A DNA stretch of 64,000 bases from JACDDK01 sp038198445 (lineage in GTDB: Bacteria > Actinomycetota > Rubrobacteria > Rubrobacterales > Rubrobacteraceae). The stretch spans positions 8,603-72,602 of the forward strand of contig JBBPZZ010000121.1 in the NCBI GenBank assembly GCA_038198445.1, read 5' to 3'. Of this stretch, positions 55,038-63,394 are shown in pieces. Both the position numbers and the translations under genes were made by a program. Below the pieces are notes generated by a model. It saw only the letters and a list, made by a program, of their open reading frames with translations. It had not been told where the DNA came from and did no database searches. Every line of letters begins with the position of its first letter. Within the stretch, counting starts at the first letter, position 1.

Positions 55038-55388
55038 TTATCCGCTCTCTTCGTTGGGGACTATCTGCTCGGCCTCTACGTCGGAGCAGAGCACTATTCC
55101 ATTCTTGACCGCGCGACGCAGGAAGGGAAGGAAGCTCTGGATCTTCTCTTCGTCGTCTACCATGTCCACGACTAGAGGCAATTTCTCCGCCAGTAGCAGG
55201 ATGTTGGCCGAAGAGACGTCGGCGTGCGGAGCGTAACCCATGAAGCCCTTGAAGACCGTCGCCCCGGACAGACCGTTATCCCTGGCGGCGAGCATGATAG
55301 CCTCGAAGAGCGGGCGTCCCCGGTAGCGCTCGTCCTCGGAAACGAAGACCCGCAGACGCTTGGCCGGTTTCATAGGGTCCGCAACCAT
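55038..55388 (-). CDS. DUF190 protein, proximal
   Basis: The 116-residue product shows RLRVFVSEDERYRGRPLFEA, RDNGLSGATVFKGFMGYAP and EKLPLVVDMVDDEEKIQSFL, a cleaner DUF190 match than its neighbour. It overlaps crcB by 19 bases. ATG 55388 follows CGGAGA very closely; ATG 55373 is an alternative start five codons on. Likely modulates or senses fluoride with CrcB; the biochemical role is not established. Confidence 0.9.
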   Translation of the reverse strand: MVADPMKPAKRLRVFVSEDERYRGRPLFEAIMLAARDNGLSGATVFKGFMGYAPHADVSSANILLLAEKLPLVVDMVDDEEKIQSFLPFLRRAVKNGIVLCSDVEAEQIVPNEESG

Positions 55389-55747
55389 TCTCCGAACTGT
55401 AGCGCCAGCAGGAGCGCCGGAAGTCCCAGCGCGACGCTACCGACGACGTTGAAGAACGCCCGGTCGTGTTCCTTCGCCTGGGCCAGGTTCAGCGTCTCCA
55501 ACATGAGAGTCGAGAACGTGGTGAACCCGGCGATGATACCGCTGCCGAGGATGAACGACAGAACTGTGTCATCAGCCGCTGCTCCGTGGAGAAAACCTAG
55601 ACCCGAACAGCCAAGAACGTTGACGGCGAGTGTACCCCAGGGAAAAGCGGCACCCGTGCGGTGGCTGATCCAACCACCGATCACGTACCTGAACACCGCG
55701 CCAATACCTGCCCCGACCAAAGTGATAACCAACTCGAATACGTTCAT
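55370..55747 (-). CDS. crcB: Fluoride exporter CrcB/FluC
   Basis: Small dual-topology fluoride channel. The 125-residue product has the family motifs GAGIGAVFRYVIGGW, FPWGTLAVNVLGCSGLGFL, GIIAGFTTFSTLMLETLNL (TTFSTF-type filter residues) and FFNVVGSVALGLPALLL. Four transmembrane helices. Two crcB copies in a row (this and the fusion upstream) suggest an obligate hetero-pair. Overlaps the fusion gene by ATGA. Confidence 0.96.
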   Translation of the reverse strand: MNVFELVITLVGAGIGAVFRYVIGGWISHRTGAAFPWGTLAVNVLGCSGLGFLHGAAADDTVLSFILGSGIIAGFTTFSTLMLETLNLAQAKEHDRAFFNVVGSVALGLPALLLALQFGEWLRTL

Positions 55748-56472
55748 CTGAGTAGCTTCTTTGCGAGCCAGATCCCCAAAAACGCGGCGCAGAGACCCAG
55801 GGCCATACTCCCGCCACCGTACAATCCTCCAAGGAACTCGGACGTTTTCCAGCTCTCCGTTGTTTGAAAGATATACGAGCTAAACGTGGTGAAGGATCCC
55901 AGGAAACCTAGTACCCAGAACATCCTCTCCCGCTCACCGAGGAACCTCTCCGAGAGCAACGTGCCGAGCGCTGCTATGGCAAAGGAGCCTACGACGTTCA
56001 CGAGCATCGTACCCCAGGGAAAAACCTCATCGCCCGGACTCACGTACCTGGAGCCCGACTCGACGAGTAGCCGGGTTCCGGCTCCCAGCACGCCTCCGGC
56101 AAAGATCCAGAGTAGTTGCTCTGCCCCGGCCCGGAACGGTCTGGGCCTGTAGGCGCCTCCACTCAGGAAGTCGGAGGGGGCCAGGTGGACTACTTCTTCG
56201 CGGACTATCGAGATGGGTACATCGGGGACCACCTTCCGCAGTTCGGGAAGGAACTCTTCCAGGGCTGGCGCTTCGTCCATGAAGATGGCGAAGATCAAAG
56301 CCCCTCCGTTTTCTGGTCCCCGATACGCCGTCGCGGAGGCGAGCCCTCTTTGATGGGCTATGCGTATAACCCGCTCGCACTCTAGCTCGGAGCGCAGACG
56401 CAGCGTAGCCTGGACCACAGTCCCGGCGGCCCCGTTGGATACCGCTCCATTGTTCCAGTTGTGTCTCTCCAA
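55744..56472 (-). CDS. DUF190-CrcB fusion, fluoride-riboswitch controlled
   Basis: The open frame is longer, but its first 30 codons run through the riboswitch. I start at TTG 56472, three bases after GGAGGA, giving 242 residues; GTG 56418 is the alternative. Residues about 19-100 (VVQATLRLRSELECERVIRI; RGLASATAYRGPENGG) form a DUF190 domain. Residues about 110-242 are CrcB: GAGTRLLVESGSRYVSPG, FPWGTMLVNVVGSFAI, GFLGSFTTFSSYIFQT and GGLYGGGSMALGLCAAFLG. A DUF190 sensor fused to a fluoride channel is uncommon to my knowledge. First gene of the operon. Confidence 0.92.
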   Translation of the reverse strand: MERHNWNNGAVSNGAAGTVVQATLRLRSELECERVIRIAHQRGLASATAYRGPENGGALIFAIFMDEAPALEEFLPELRKVVPDVPISIVREEVVHLAPSDFLSGGAYRPRPFRAGAEQLLWIFAGGVLGAGTRLLVESGSRYVSPGDEVFPWGTMLVNVVGSFAIAALGTLLSERFLGERERMFWVLGFLGSFTTFSSYIFQTTESWKTSEFLGGLYGGGSMALGLCAAFLGIWLAKKLLR

Positions 56473-56545
56473 AAGTCCTCCGCTCCAGAATCTCCAACGC
56501 GGTCCCGGACAAGAGAAAAGCCTCTGCCGGGCCTGAGAGCCGCGA

Positions 56546-56595
56546 GCAGAAGCCATCAGCATCGAACGATGCGGTTAGAGGTGAGCTTCATCACC
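56546..56595 (-). promoter_or_regulatory. Fluoride riboswitch (crcB motif)
   Basis: On the minus strand GGTGATGAAGCTCACC forms P1 and its loop. Next come TCTAACC, a GCATCG/CGATGC hairpin, and TGATGGCTTCTGC. The loop bases GAAGC pair with GCTTC in the pseudoknot, a covarying form of the GAGGC/GCCUC seen in known examples. A CCCGG/CCGGG stem (56531-56504) just downstream may be the expression platform. Confidence 0.94.
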
Positions 56596-56734
56596 TGCCA
56601 CATTGTAACCGGTAGCTTACTATGAGTAACGTGTAAGTTACAAGAGCTTTCGGCGCGTGGATTTCCCTCATACCGTAGAATCAACGGAGTCTCTCGTTAT
56701 TCGACCGCCTCGCCAGGTTTAAGGAGCAATCTTT

Positions 56735-57823
56735 ATGGGCTATTCTGGTAAACGTCATGACATGATCGTCCGCCTTCGTCAACCCTACAACGCCGAGTCC
56801 GCCCTGATACCTCTCCGGGAGAGCCTGGTGACGCCCCTGGATCTTTTCTACGTCCGGGGCCATGGTAATGTGCCCGGTGTGGATCCATTACGCTACCGTC
56901 TTGAGGTGTCCGGTCTGGTCGAGCAGCCGCTCATAATCTCGCTAGAGGAGCTTAGGAACAACTTCCCTAAAGCTACTGTTACCGCAGTCCTCCAGTGCGC
57001 CGGCAACCGCCGCGATGAGCTAATGGAAGTTACCCCGATACCGGAGGAGACTCCTTGGGGCGCGGGAGCAATCGGCAACGCCCGGTGGACCGGAGCGCCT
57101 TTGAGAGATGTGCTGCTGGCGGCGGGAGTCGGTGCGGAAACCCGGCAGGCGGCCTTCTTGGGGCTGGACGACGTCGAGGATGAGGGTGGAATCAACTACG
57201 GGAGTTCGATCCCCATTGAAAAAGCCATGAGTCCGGAAGTCCTTCTAGCCTACGAGATGAACGGCGAACCGCTCAGGCCCGAGCACGGCTCCCCATTGAG
57301 AGTTGTTACGCCAGGCTATATAGGAGCCCGCAGCGTAAAGTGGCTCTCCAGCATTACGCTTCAGACTGAACCTTCCGACAACCCGTTCCAGGCCCGCGAG
57401 TACAAGCTCTTTCCGCCCAACGTGACGGCCGAGACGGTAGATTACTCGGAGGGTTTGATGCTGGGTGAGGCGTCTACGAACGCCGTCATCTGCGAACCGT
57501 CTGATGGCGCTTCGCTTGTGGCGGGTCCCGTCTGGGTTCGAGGGTACGCCCTGGCGGGCGGAGGACGGCGCGTGGAGCGGGTGGACCTGACCGCGGATGA
57601 GGGGAGTTCGTGGTCGCAGGCAAGACTGTCGGAGGACGAAGATCAACCCTGGGCATGGCGTTTCTGGGAAGCGAGCCTGGACCTCGCTCCCGGTACGCAC
57701 CGAATTGCCGTCCGAACCTTTGACTCCGCCTCGAACACACAGCCGGAGGACGCCGGCGCCATATGGAACTTCAAGGGCTACGCCAATAACGCCTGGCACA
57801 AGATCAAAGTAAACGCACGTTAG
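56735..57823 (+). CDS. Sulfite-oxidase-type molybdopterin enzyme
   Basis: The 362-residue product has the Mo-binding domain with the coordinating Cys in VLQCAGNRRDELM, FYVRGHGNVPGVDPLRYRLE, and GNARWTGAPLRDVLLAAG, then the Mo-co dimerisation Ig domain (WVRGYALAGGGRRVERVDLT; WEASLDLAPGTHRIAVRTFD). No Tat or Sec signal is evident. Sulfite oxidation to sulfate is the prototype reaction; other oxyanion or sulfoxide substrates are possible. No heme domain is fused. The neighbouring DUF202 genes are separate. Confidence 0.92.
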   Translation: MGYSGKRHDMIVRLRQPYNAESALIPLRESLVTPLDLFYVRGHGNVPGVDPLRYRLEVSGLVEQPLIISLEELRNNFPKATVTAVLQCAGNRRDELMEVTPIPEETPWGAGAIGNARWTGAPLRDVLLAAGVGAETRQAAFLGLDDVEDEGGINYGSSIPIEKAMSPEVLLAYEMNGEPLRPEHGSPLRVVTPGYIGARSVKWLSSITLQTEPSDNPFQAREYKLFPPNVTAETVDYSEGLMLGEASTNAVICEPSDGASLVAGPVWVRGYALAGGGRRVERVDLTADEGSSWSQARLSEDEDQPWAWRFWEASLDLAPGTHRIAVRTFDSASNTQPEDAGAIWNFKGYANNAWHKIKVNAR

Positions 57824-57896
57824 CCTCACGGTAAAGCTCCAATCGCCGATGCGAGATGATATTCTTCCGAGAAGAGCGAGAGTTAGCGGGGGCGTA

Positions 57897-58313
57897 ATGG
57901 GGTCTCTTGGAGAGAAAGTTTCGAAGCTTTTCGGCGAAAGCGAGGAGACTTATCGCCCCGAGAGTAACACCGAGGTCAGGGAGCATCTGGCCAACGAACG
58001 GACGTTGCTCGCCTGGGTAAGGACGGGGGTTGGGCTGATCTCCGTCGGTTTCGTAGTCGAGCGGGCGGGGGCTCTTGTGGCTGGAGCTTCTGGTCAGGAA
58101 GGAACGGCAGCGGCCTCGGAGGTATTCGGGCTCGCCCTGGTTGCTCTGGGCTGTCTGGCGCTCATCTTGGGTGCAAAGCAATTCCTCGACAACCGGCGGA
58201 TGATCCAGCAGGGAATCTTTGTCTCCCGGATGGCGCCCTACACTGTGATCGTCGTTGGGAGTGTTAGTCTGGCGATCGCCTTTATCGCCTACGCGCTTTT
58301 CGTCGGCTCATAG
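57897..58313 (+). CDS. DUF202 membrane protein 1
   Basis: The product, about 138 residues, has the DUF202 opening REHLANERTLLAWVRTGVGL and three membrane helices (GLISVGFVVERAGALVAG; VFGLALVALGCLALILG; YTVIVVGSVSLAIAFIAYAL). Start at ATG 57897 after GGGGG; the longer frame lacks a good start. Function unknown. Confidence 0.88.
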   Translation: MGSLGEKVSKLFGESEETYRPESNTEVREHLANERTLLAWVRTGVGLISVGFVVERAGALVAGASGQEGTAAASEVFGLALVALGCLALILGAKQFLDNRRMIQQGIFVSRMAPYTVIVVGSVSLAIAFIAYALFVGS

Positions 58314-58325
58314 GAACTCCAGGTT

Positions 58326-58718
58326 ATGGCTAGACGGCACAAAATACCGGAGGGAGAGACGCTCTCCAGAGAGTACCTGGCGAATGAGCGGACACTGCTC
58401 TCGTGGGTGAGGACCGGTGTCAACGCCATCGGGGCTGGCATATTGCTCTATACCGCGGCCGGGGCCATGGATACGCTCTCCAGCGGGGCGGCCCCCGATA
58501 ATATAAAGGTGCCGGACTTGGGTAACCTGGCCCTTTTCGGCGTGGTCCTGACGGCATTTGGGGTGTTCGTGGAACTTATGGCGGGTGCCAAGTTCGTCCA
58601 ATACAGTATGTCTATCCGCCGGGGGTACTTTACGTCGTCCGCCCCGGTGTACCTCCTGGTGGGTTTTGGGCTGACCTTCCTCGGCGTCGCCTTCATTATC
58701 TACACTGTTGTTGCGTGA
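58326..58718 (+). CDS. DUF202 membrane protein 2
   Basis: The 130-residue product repeats the pattern SREYLANERTLLSWVRTGVN with three helices (AIGAGILLYTAAGAM; LALFGVVLTAFGVFVELMA; VYLLVGFGLTFLGVAFIIY). It follows the first DUF202 gene after 12 bases. The two probably form a heteromer, as tandem DUF202 genes often occur. Convergent with the Rieske gene. Confidence 0.9.
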   Translation: MARRHKIPEGETLSREYLANERTLLSWVRTGVNAIGAGILLYTAAGAMDTLSSGAAPDNIKVPDLGNLALFGVVLTAFGVFVELMAGAKFVQYSMSIRRGYFTSSAPVYLLVGFGLTFLGVAFIIYTVVA

Positions 58719-58767
58719 CCTCCGCTACCGCTCCAGAACGATTCCGGCAATAAGATTGTGTGAAATT

Positions 58768-59121
58768 CTATCTCCTGCGGCCTCGTCCGCCACCGAGTTT
58801 CACCCGCTTCGGGTTGAGTGAGACGTACACGTGTCCATCCTCTACCTTCACCTCGTGCTTAGGCACGGGCTTTACGGCTGGAAGGCTCTTTGCCGCCCCG
58901 GTTTTCACGTCGAACTTCGCGCCGTGGAGTGGGCACTTGACCTCCGAGTCGGTGAACTCGCCCTCGCTCAGGTGCGTGAACTGGTGCGTGCAGACGTCTT
59001 CGAAGGCGTGGAACTGACCGTCCACGTTGCACAGGGCCACAAAACGATCCTCGACCTTATACTGCTTGATCTCTCCGGATGCGACCTCGTCCGCCGCGGC
59101 CAGCTTGTGGAACTCCGCCAT
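58768..59121 (-). CDS. Rieske [2Fe-2S] ferredoxin in the suf operon
   Basis: The 117-residue product has the cluster ligands in EDVCTHQFTHLSEG (Cys, His) and EVKCPLHGAKFD (Cys, His), and ends with a basic tail (GGGRGRRR). Soluble Rieske ferredoxins of this kind are found at the 3' end of actinobacterial suf operons, where an electron-donor or cluster-sensing role is inferred. It starts three bases after the sufD stop. Confidence 0.94.
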   Translation of the reverse strand: MAEFHKLAAADEVASGEIKQYKVEDRFVALCNVDGQFHAFEDVCTHQFTHLSEGEFTDSEVKCPLHGAKFDVKTGAAKSLPAVKPVPKHEVKVEDGHVYVSLNPKRVKLGGGRGRRR

Positions 59122-59124
59122 AGC

Positions 59125-60486
59125 TTAAGCTACCCGCTCCTCGAAACCCAGACCGATCTTACCCTCGATAGCCCGGTCGAGCTTCTCCTTGAGGCCTTTC
59201 AGGGGGATCTTGCTCGTCACCTCGCCGAAGAACCCGAAAACAACCAGCTTCTCCGCCTCGCGGCGCGGGATGCCCCGGCTCATCAGGTAGAACAGGTCCG
59301 TCTCGTCCACCTGCCCCGTCGTCGAGCCGTGCGAACACTTCACGTCGTCCGCCATAATCTCCAGGTTCGGCAAACTCACCGCAAAGGCGTCGTCCGTGCC
59401 GAGGATCAAGTTCCGGTTCGTCTGATAAGCGTCCGTCTTCTGCGCCCCTGGTTCGACCCGGATGAGCCCGGAAAAGACCGCGAGCGACTCGTCGCGCAAC
59501 GCACCCTTGTACAAGAGGTCCGAGTGCGCGTTGGGCGAGATGTGGTCCTGAAGCGTGTGGTGGTCAAGAACCTGGTTCTGGTCGGCGAAGTAAATGCCGA
59601 GCATCTCCGAGTCACTGCCCGGCGCCGTCAGGCCCGCCTCGACGTTGGTGCGCGAGAGCTGCGAGCCGAACGAGACGACGAGGCTCTTTATGGTCGCGTC
59701 CTTCTCCGTCTGGCTGCGGATAGTGTTGAAGTGCAGCACGTTGCGCTCCCAGTTCTGCAACGAAACGTAGCGCAACGAAGAGCCTTCACCTACGTACAAC
59801 TCGACCGCTCCGTTACTGAACGCCGGTTCTTCCGCGTCGGCCGAAGCGTACTCGTCGATATACGTCACGGACGAGCCTTCCTCGACCACGACGAGGGTGC
59901 GGGGCATGATCGAGCCGATCACGTCCAGCCAACGGTAGCTCTGGATCGGCACCTCAACGTCCACTCCGCGCGGCACGTACAGGAACGACCCGCCCGCGAA
60001 AGCCGCCGCCGACAGCGCCGCGAATTTGTCGTAGTCCTCCGGCACCAACCCGAACAGTTTCTCTTTCACCAATTCCTCGTGTTCCGCGAGCGCCGTGTGC
60101 AGGTCCGTGAAGATGACGCCCTTGCGCGAAAGCTCCTCGTCCACCCGGCTAAAGGCAGTCTCGGAGTTGTGCTGCACCAGAAGCGCCGAGTTCTCTTCAC
60201 CCTCCCGGATGAGCTGCCTCACGGCTTTGGGAAGGTCCTCCTCGCTCGCCGCGGCCGCGCTCGGAGCGTAGGGCAGGAAGTCCTCTATTCGAACGTCCGA
60301 GATGTCCGTGTAGCGCCACGCCTCATCACGAAGGCTCGGCATCGGCAGCTCTTCGAAGGCCTGCCACGCATGTAGGCGCTTCTCCGTGAGCCAGCCCGGC
60401 TCGCTCTTGAACGAAGACAACGCCTTTACTGTCTCCGCGCTTATACCCTTACTCTTCAGAACTTCCGGCACGCCGTTCGCGCTCAT
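59125..60486 (-). CDS. sufD: Fe-S cluster assembly protein SufD
   Basis: SufD partners SufB in the SufB-C-D scaffold. The 453-residue product has the SufBD beta-helix with FAGGSFLYVPRGVDVEVPIQ, SVTYIDEYASADAEEPAFSN and HHTLQDHISPNAHSDLLYKG, and the late [29 protein letters not shown] region (KCSHGSTTGQVDETDLFYLM). The last region holds the family His. It lies 86 bases after sufB, a gap with a weak hairpin. Confidence 0.95.
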   Translation of the reverse strand: MSANGVPEVLKSKGISAETVKALSSFKSEPGWLTEKRLHAWQAFEELPMPSLRDEAWRYTDISDVRIEDFLPYAPSAAAASEEDLPKAVRQLIREGEENSALLVQHNSETAFSRVDEELSRKGVIFTDLHTALAEHEELVKEKLFGLVPEDYDKFAALSAAAFAGGSFLYVPRGVDVEVPIQSYRWLDVIGSIMPRTLVVVEEGSSVTYIDEYASADAEEPAFSNGAVELYVGEGSSLRYVSLQNWERNVLHFNTIRSQTEKDATIKSLVVSFGSQLSRTNVEAGLTAPGSDSEMLGIYFADQNQVLDHHTLQDHISPNAHSDLLYKGALRDESLAVFSGLIRVEPGAQKTDAYQTNRNLILGTDDAFAVSLPNLEIMADDVKCSHGSTTGQVDETDLFYLMSRGIPRREAEKLVVFGFFGEVTSKIPLKGLKEKLDRAIEGKIGLGFEERVA

Positions 60487-60512
60487 ATATCACCTTTCCT
60501 CGTAAAAACGGA

Positions 60513-60534
60513 GCGGACTCCCGGAAGAGCCCGC
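60513..60534 (-). other. Weak hairpin between sufB and sufD
   Basis: An eight-base stem with one mismatch (60513-60520 with 60527-60534) and a six-base loop. It could tune the sufB to sufD ratio. No T-run. Confidence 0.35.
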
Positions 60535-60572
60535 CCCACCAAACTTGCTCCGTTGCTACAAGACTTCGGGTC

Positions 60573-61985
60573 TTATCCGACCGAGCCTTCCATCTCCAGT
60601 TGGATCAGGCGGTTCAGCTCTATCGCGTACTCCAGCGGAAGCTCCTTGGCTATCGGCTCGATGAAGCCGTTGACGACCATAGCCATAGCCGCCTCCTCCG
60701 AGAGACCGCGGCTCATGAGGTAGAAGAGCTGGTCCTCGCCGACCTTCGAGACGGTAGCCTCGTGCTCGGTGTTGACCTTCTTCTCCTCGATCTCGATGTA
60801 CGGATAAGTGTCCGTCCGCGCATTCTCGTCGAGCAAGAGCGCGTCGCACTCGACCCGGCTCTTGGAGTTGACCGCGCCCTCGTGTACCTTCAACAGACCG
60901 CGATAAGTCGAACGTCCGGTACCCCTGGAGATGGACTTGGAGGTGATGAGGCTGGAGGTGTTCGGCGCGGCGTGGACGACCTTGCCGCCCGCATCCTGGT
61001 GCTGTCCGTCGCCCGCGTAGGCGACCGAGAGGATCTCACCGCGAGCGCCCTCGCCCATCAGGTAGACCGCCGGGTACTTCATCGTGAGCTTGGAGCCCAG
61101 GTTCCCGTCCACCCACTCCACGGTAGCGTTCTCCTCGGCCACGGCCCGCTTCGTCACCAGGTTGTAGGTGTTGTGCGACCAGTTCTGGATCGTCGAGTAG
61201 CGGATGCGCGCGTTCGGCTTCGCTATAAGCTCCACGACCGCCGAGTGCAGCGAGTTCGAGGTGTACGTCGGGGCCGTGCAGCCCTCGATATAGTGAACCG
61301 AAGAACCCTCGTCGGCGATGATGAGCGTCCGCTCGAACTGGCCCATGTTCTCCGCGTTGATGCGGAAGTACGCCTGAAGCGGGATGTCGATGTGAACCCC
61401 CGGCGGGACGTACACGAACGAGCCGCCCGACCAGACCGCGCTGTTGAGCGCCGAGAACTTGTTGTCGTCGTAGGGGATGATGGTCCCGAAGTACTCGCGC
61501 ACGATGTCCTCATGCTCGCGCAGCCCCGAGTCCATGTCCATGAACACGACGCCCGCCTTGTCCCACTCCTCCTTGAGCGAGTGGTAGACGACCTCGGACT
61601 CGTACTGAGCGCCGACGCCGGCAAGCGTATCGCGCTCGGCCTGCGGGATGCCCAGCTTCTCGAACGTGTTCTTGATGTCGTCCGGCACGTCGTCCCAGGT
61701 GCGGCCCTGGTTCTCCATCGGGCGGATGTAGTAGTAGATCTCGTCGAAGTCCAACTCGCTGAGGTCGCCGCCCCACTGCGGAGTCGGCTTGGCGAAGAAC
61801 GATTCCAGAGCCTTCAGCCGGTATTCCAGCATCCACTCCGGCTCGTTCTTGTGCTTGGATATCATGGCGACAATTTCCGCGTCGATACCCTTCCGAGGCG
61901 TCTTGAAGAAGTACTCCTCCGGGTCGCTGAACCCAAACTTGTACTCGTCTAACCCAAGCTCCTGAATTGTCTTGTCTTCGGGCAT
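60573..61985 (-). CDS. sufB: Fe-S cluster assembly protein SufB
   Basis: SufB is the main scaffold subunit. The 470-residue product has [60 protein letters not shown] (with the conserved Cys), [20 protein letters not shown] and [20 protein letters not shown], ending [20 protein letters not shown]. All are family landmarks. It starts 14 bases after sufC. Confidence 0.97.
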   Translation of the reverse strand: MPEDKTIQELGLDEYKFGFSDPEEYFFKTPRKGIDAEIVAMISKHKNEPEWMLEYRLKALESFFAKPTPQWGGDLSELDFDEIYYYIRPMENQGRTWDDVPDDIKNTFEKLGIPQAERDTLAGVGAQYESEVVYHSLKEEWDKAGVVFMDMDSGLREHEDIVREYFGTIIPYDDNKFSALNSAVWSGGSFVYVPPGVHIDIPLQAYFRINAENMGQFERTLIIADEGSSVHYIEGCTAPTYTSNSLHSAVVELIAKPNARIRYSTIQNWSHNTYNLVTKRAVAEENATVEWVDGNLGSKLTMKYPAVYLMGEGARGEILSVAYAGDGQHQDAGGKVVHAAPNTSSLITSKSISRGTGRSTYRGLLKVHEGAVNSKSRVECDALLLDENARTDTYPYIEIEEKKVNTEHEATVSKVGEDQLFYLMSRGLSEEAAMAMVVNGFIEPIAKELPLEYAIELNRLIQLEMEGSVG

Positions 61986-61999
61986 TACTCCTCCTTAGT

Positions 62000-62749
62000 T
62001 TAGGCGGCTGAGCCGAACTCCTGCCGCACCCAGTCGTAGCCCTTGTCTTCCAGCGTCAATGCAAGATCCTTGCCGCCCGAAGTTACTATCCTTCCATCGA
62101 GCATCACGTGGACGTGATCCGGCTCGATGTACCGCAGAATCCTCTGGTAGTGCGTAATGATCACCGCCGAGAACTCCGGTCCCTTGAGCTCGTTAACGCC
62201 CTTGGATACCACCTGGAGCGCGTCGATGTCGAGGCCCGAGTCCGTCTCGTCCATGATTGCGAGCTTCGGCTCCAGCATGAGCATCTGGAGGATCTCGTTC
62301 CGCTTCTTCTCGCCGCCGGAGAAACCTTCGTTCAAGTACCGCTCCGCGAACTTGGGGTCCATCTGCATGATCTTCATCTTCTCCTGCAGGAGCCGGTACA
62401 TCTCCATAACGGAGAGCTCCTCTTCACGCACGGAGTTGACGGCGGTCCGCAGGAAGTTCGCCACGCTTACGCCCGGCACCTCGCTCGGATACTGGAACGC
62501 GAGGAACATGCCGAGCTTGGCACGCTCGTCAGCCTCCAACTCGAAGACGTCTTCGCCCATGAAGGTGACGGCGCCACCTGTTACCTCGTAGCGCGGATGG
62601 CCCATCAGGACGTTCGAGAGCGTACTCTTACCCGAACCATTCGGACCCATGATGGCGTGGATCTCACCTTTGCCTACTTCGAGGTCCAGACCCTTCAGAA
62701 TCTCCTGGCCGTCGATCTCCGCTCTCAAACCTTCTATCTTTAACATCAA
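62000..62749 (-). CDS. sufC: Fe-S assembly ATPase SufC
   Basis: ABC-type ATPase of the SUF scaffold. The 249-residue product has Walker [19 protein letters not shown], the Q-loop region [20 protein letters not shown], the signature [20 protein letters not shown], and Walker [16 protein letters not shown] in the form [20 protein letters not shown]. It opens the sufC-sufB-sufD-Rieske operon, where the usual gene order in many actinobacteria is B-D-C. Confidence 0.97.
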   Translation of the reverse strand: MMLKIEGLRAEIDGQEILKGLDLEVGKGEIHAIMGPNGSGKSTLSNVLMGHPRYEVTGGAVTFMGEDVFELEADERAKLGMFLAFQYPSEVPGVSVANFLRTAVNSVREEELSVMEMYRLLQEKMKIMQMDPKFAERYLNEGFSGGEKKRNEILQMLMLEPKLAIMDETDSGLDIDALQVVSKGVNELKGPEFSAVIITHYQRILRYIEPDHVHVMLDGRIVTSGGKDLALTLEDKGYDWVRQEFGSAA

Positions 62750-62793
62750 ACCCCTGCCGTTTGCTCATGTAAAAACTTTGCTACAGCGAAGCT

Positions 62794-62822
62794 ATTAAAT
62801 CACAGGCCACCAACCCTCACAA
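62794..62822 (-). promoter_or_regulatory. Candidate suf operon promoter
   Basis: On the minus strand TTGTGA (62822-62817), 17 bases, TTTAAT (62799-62794), about 45 bases before the sufC start. I see no clear operator for SufR or an Rrf2 regulator. Confidence 0.6.
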
Positions 62823-63394
62823 CGTAAAGAGATCACGACCAAGAACTTTTCCTGGAATTCGTGAAAACCCGCTTTTTATAAGGATTTTCGTTATACTCTC
62901 GTGTATGTGAAACACTGTCGGGAGCCATTCCCAAACATACCTCTATGAGCCGCGCTTGTAACACTCAGATGGTCCCAATACCGATGTTTGTTGAGAATCG
63001 TTCGCAATAAGTGGCGTCGCAAGGTCTTGGCTTGAGTCTATTGATCGGAAAGGCAGTGGCGGGAGTGGTGAAGACTTTTACGGTGGACTCGATTTTTATT
63101 TCGGGCGGAGGTTGAGACAAGCGCCCCTCCAGTAGTAAGATACGGGCGTTCGATAGCTGGAGGGGCGACGAATGTGTTTGTATTACGACTCAAGATACCC
63201 GACGCTTTGCTGCGATGGTTGGCAGGGGCATGCTCTGTCGTCCAGGTGGGCGCGATGAAATACGGACGCGTCTTTAGCGAGAGTGGCGTAACTTCGGGCG
63301 AGAGTAAAACTTGCGGCAAGTTCCCCTTCAGATCGATCGTCGACAGGACATCCACCCTTTCCTGAGGGTATGAGTAAAGAAGAGGAACGTCTGA
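62823..63394. other. Long intergenic region before the acyltransferase
   Basis: About 570 bases without a convincing gene. TATACT at 62892-62897 could be a plus-strand -10. Several overlapping short frames on both strands lack family character. Confidence 0.45.
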
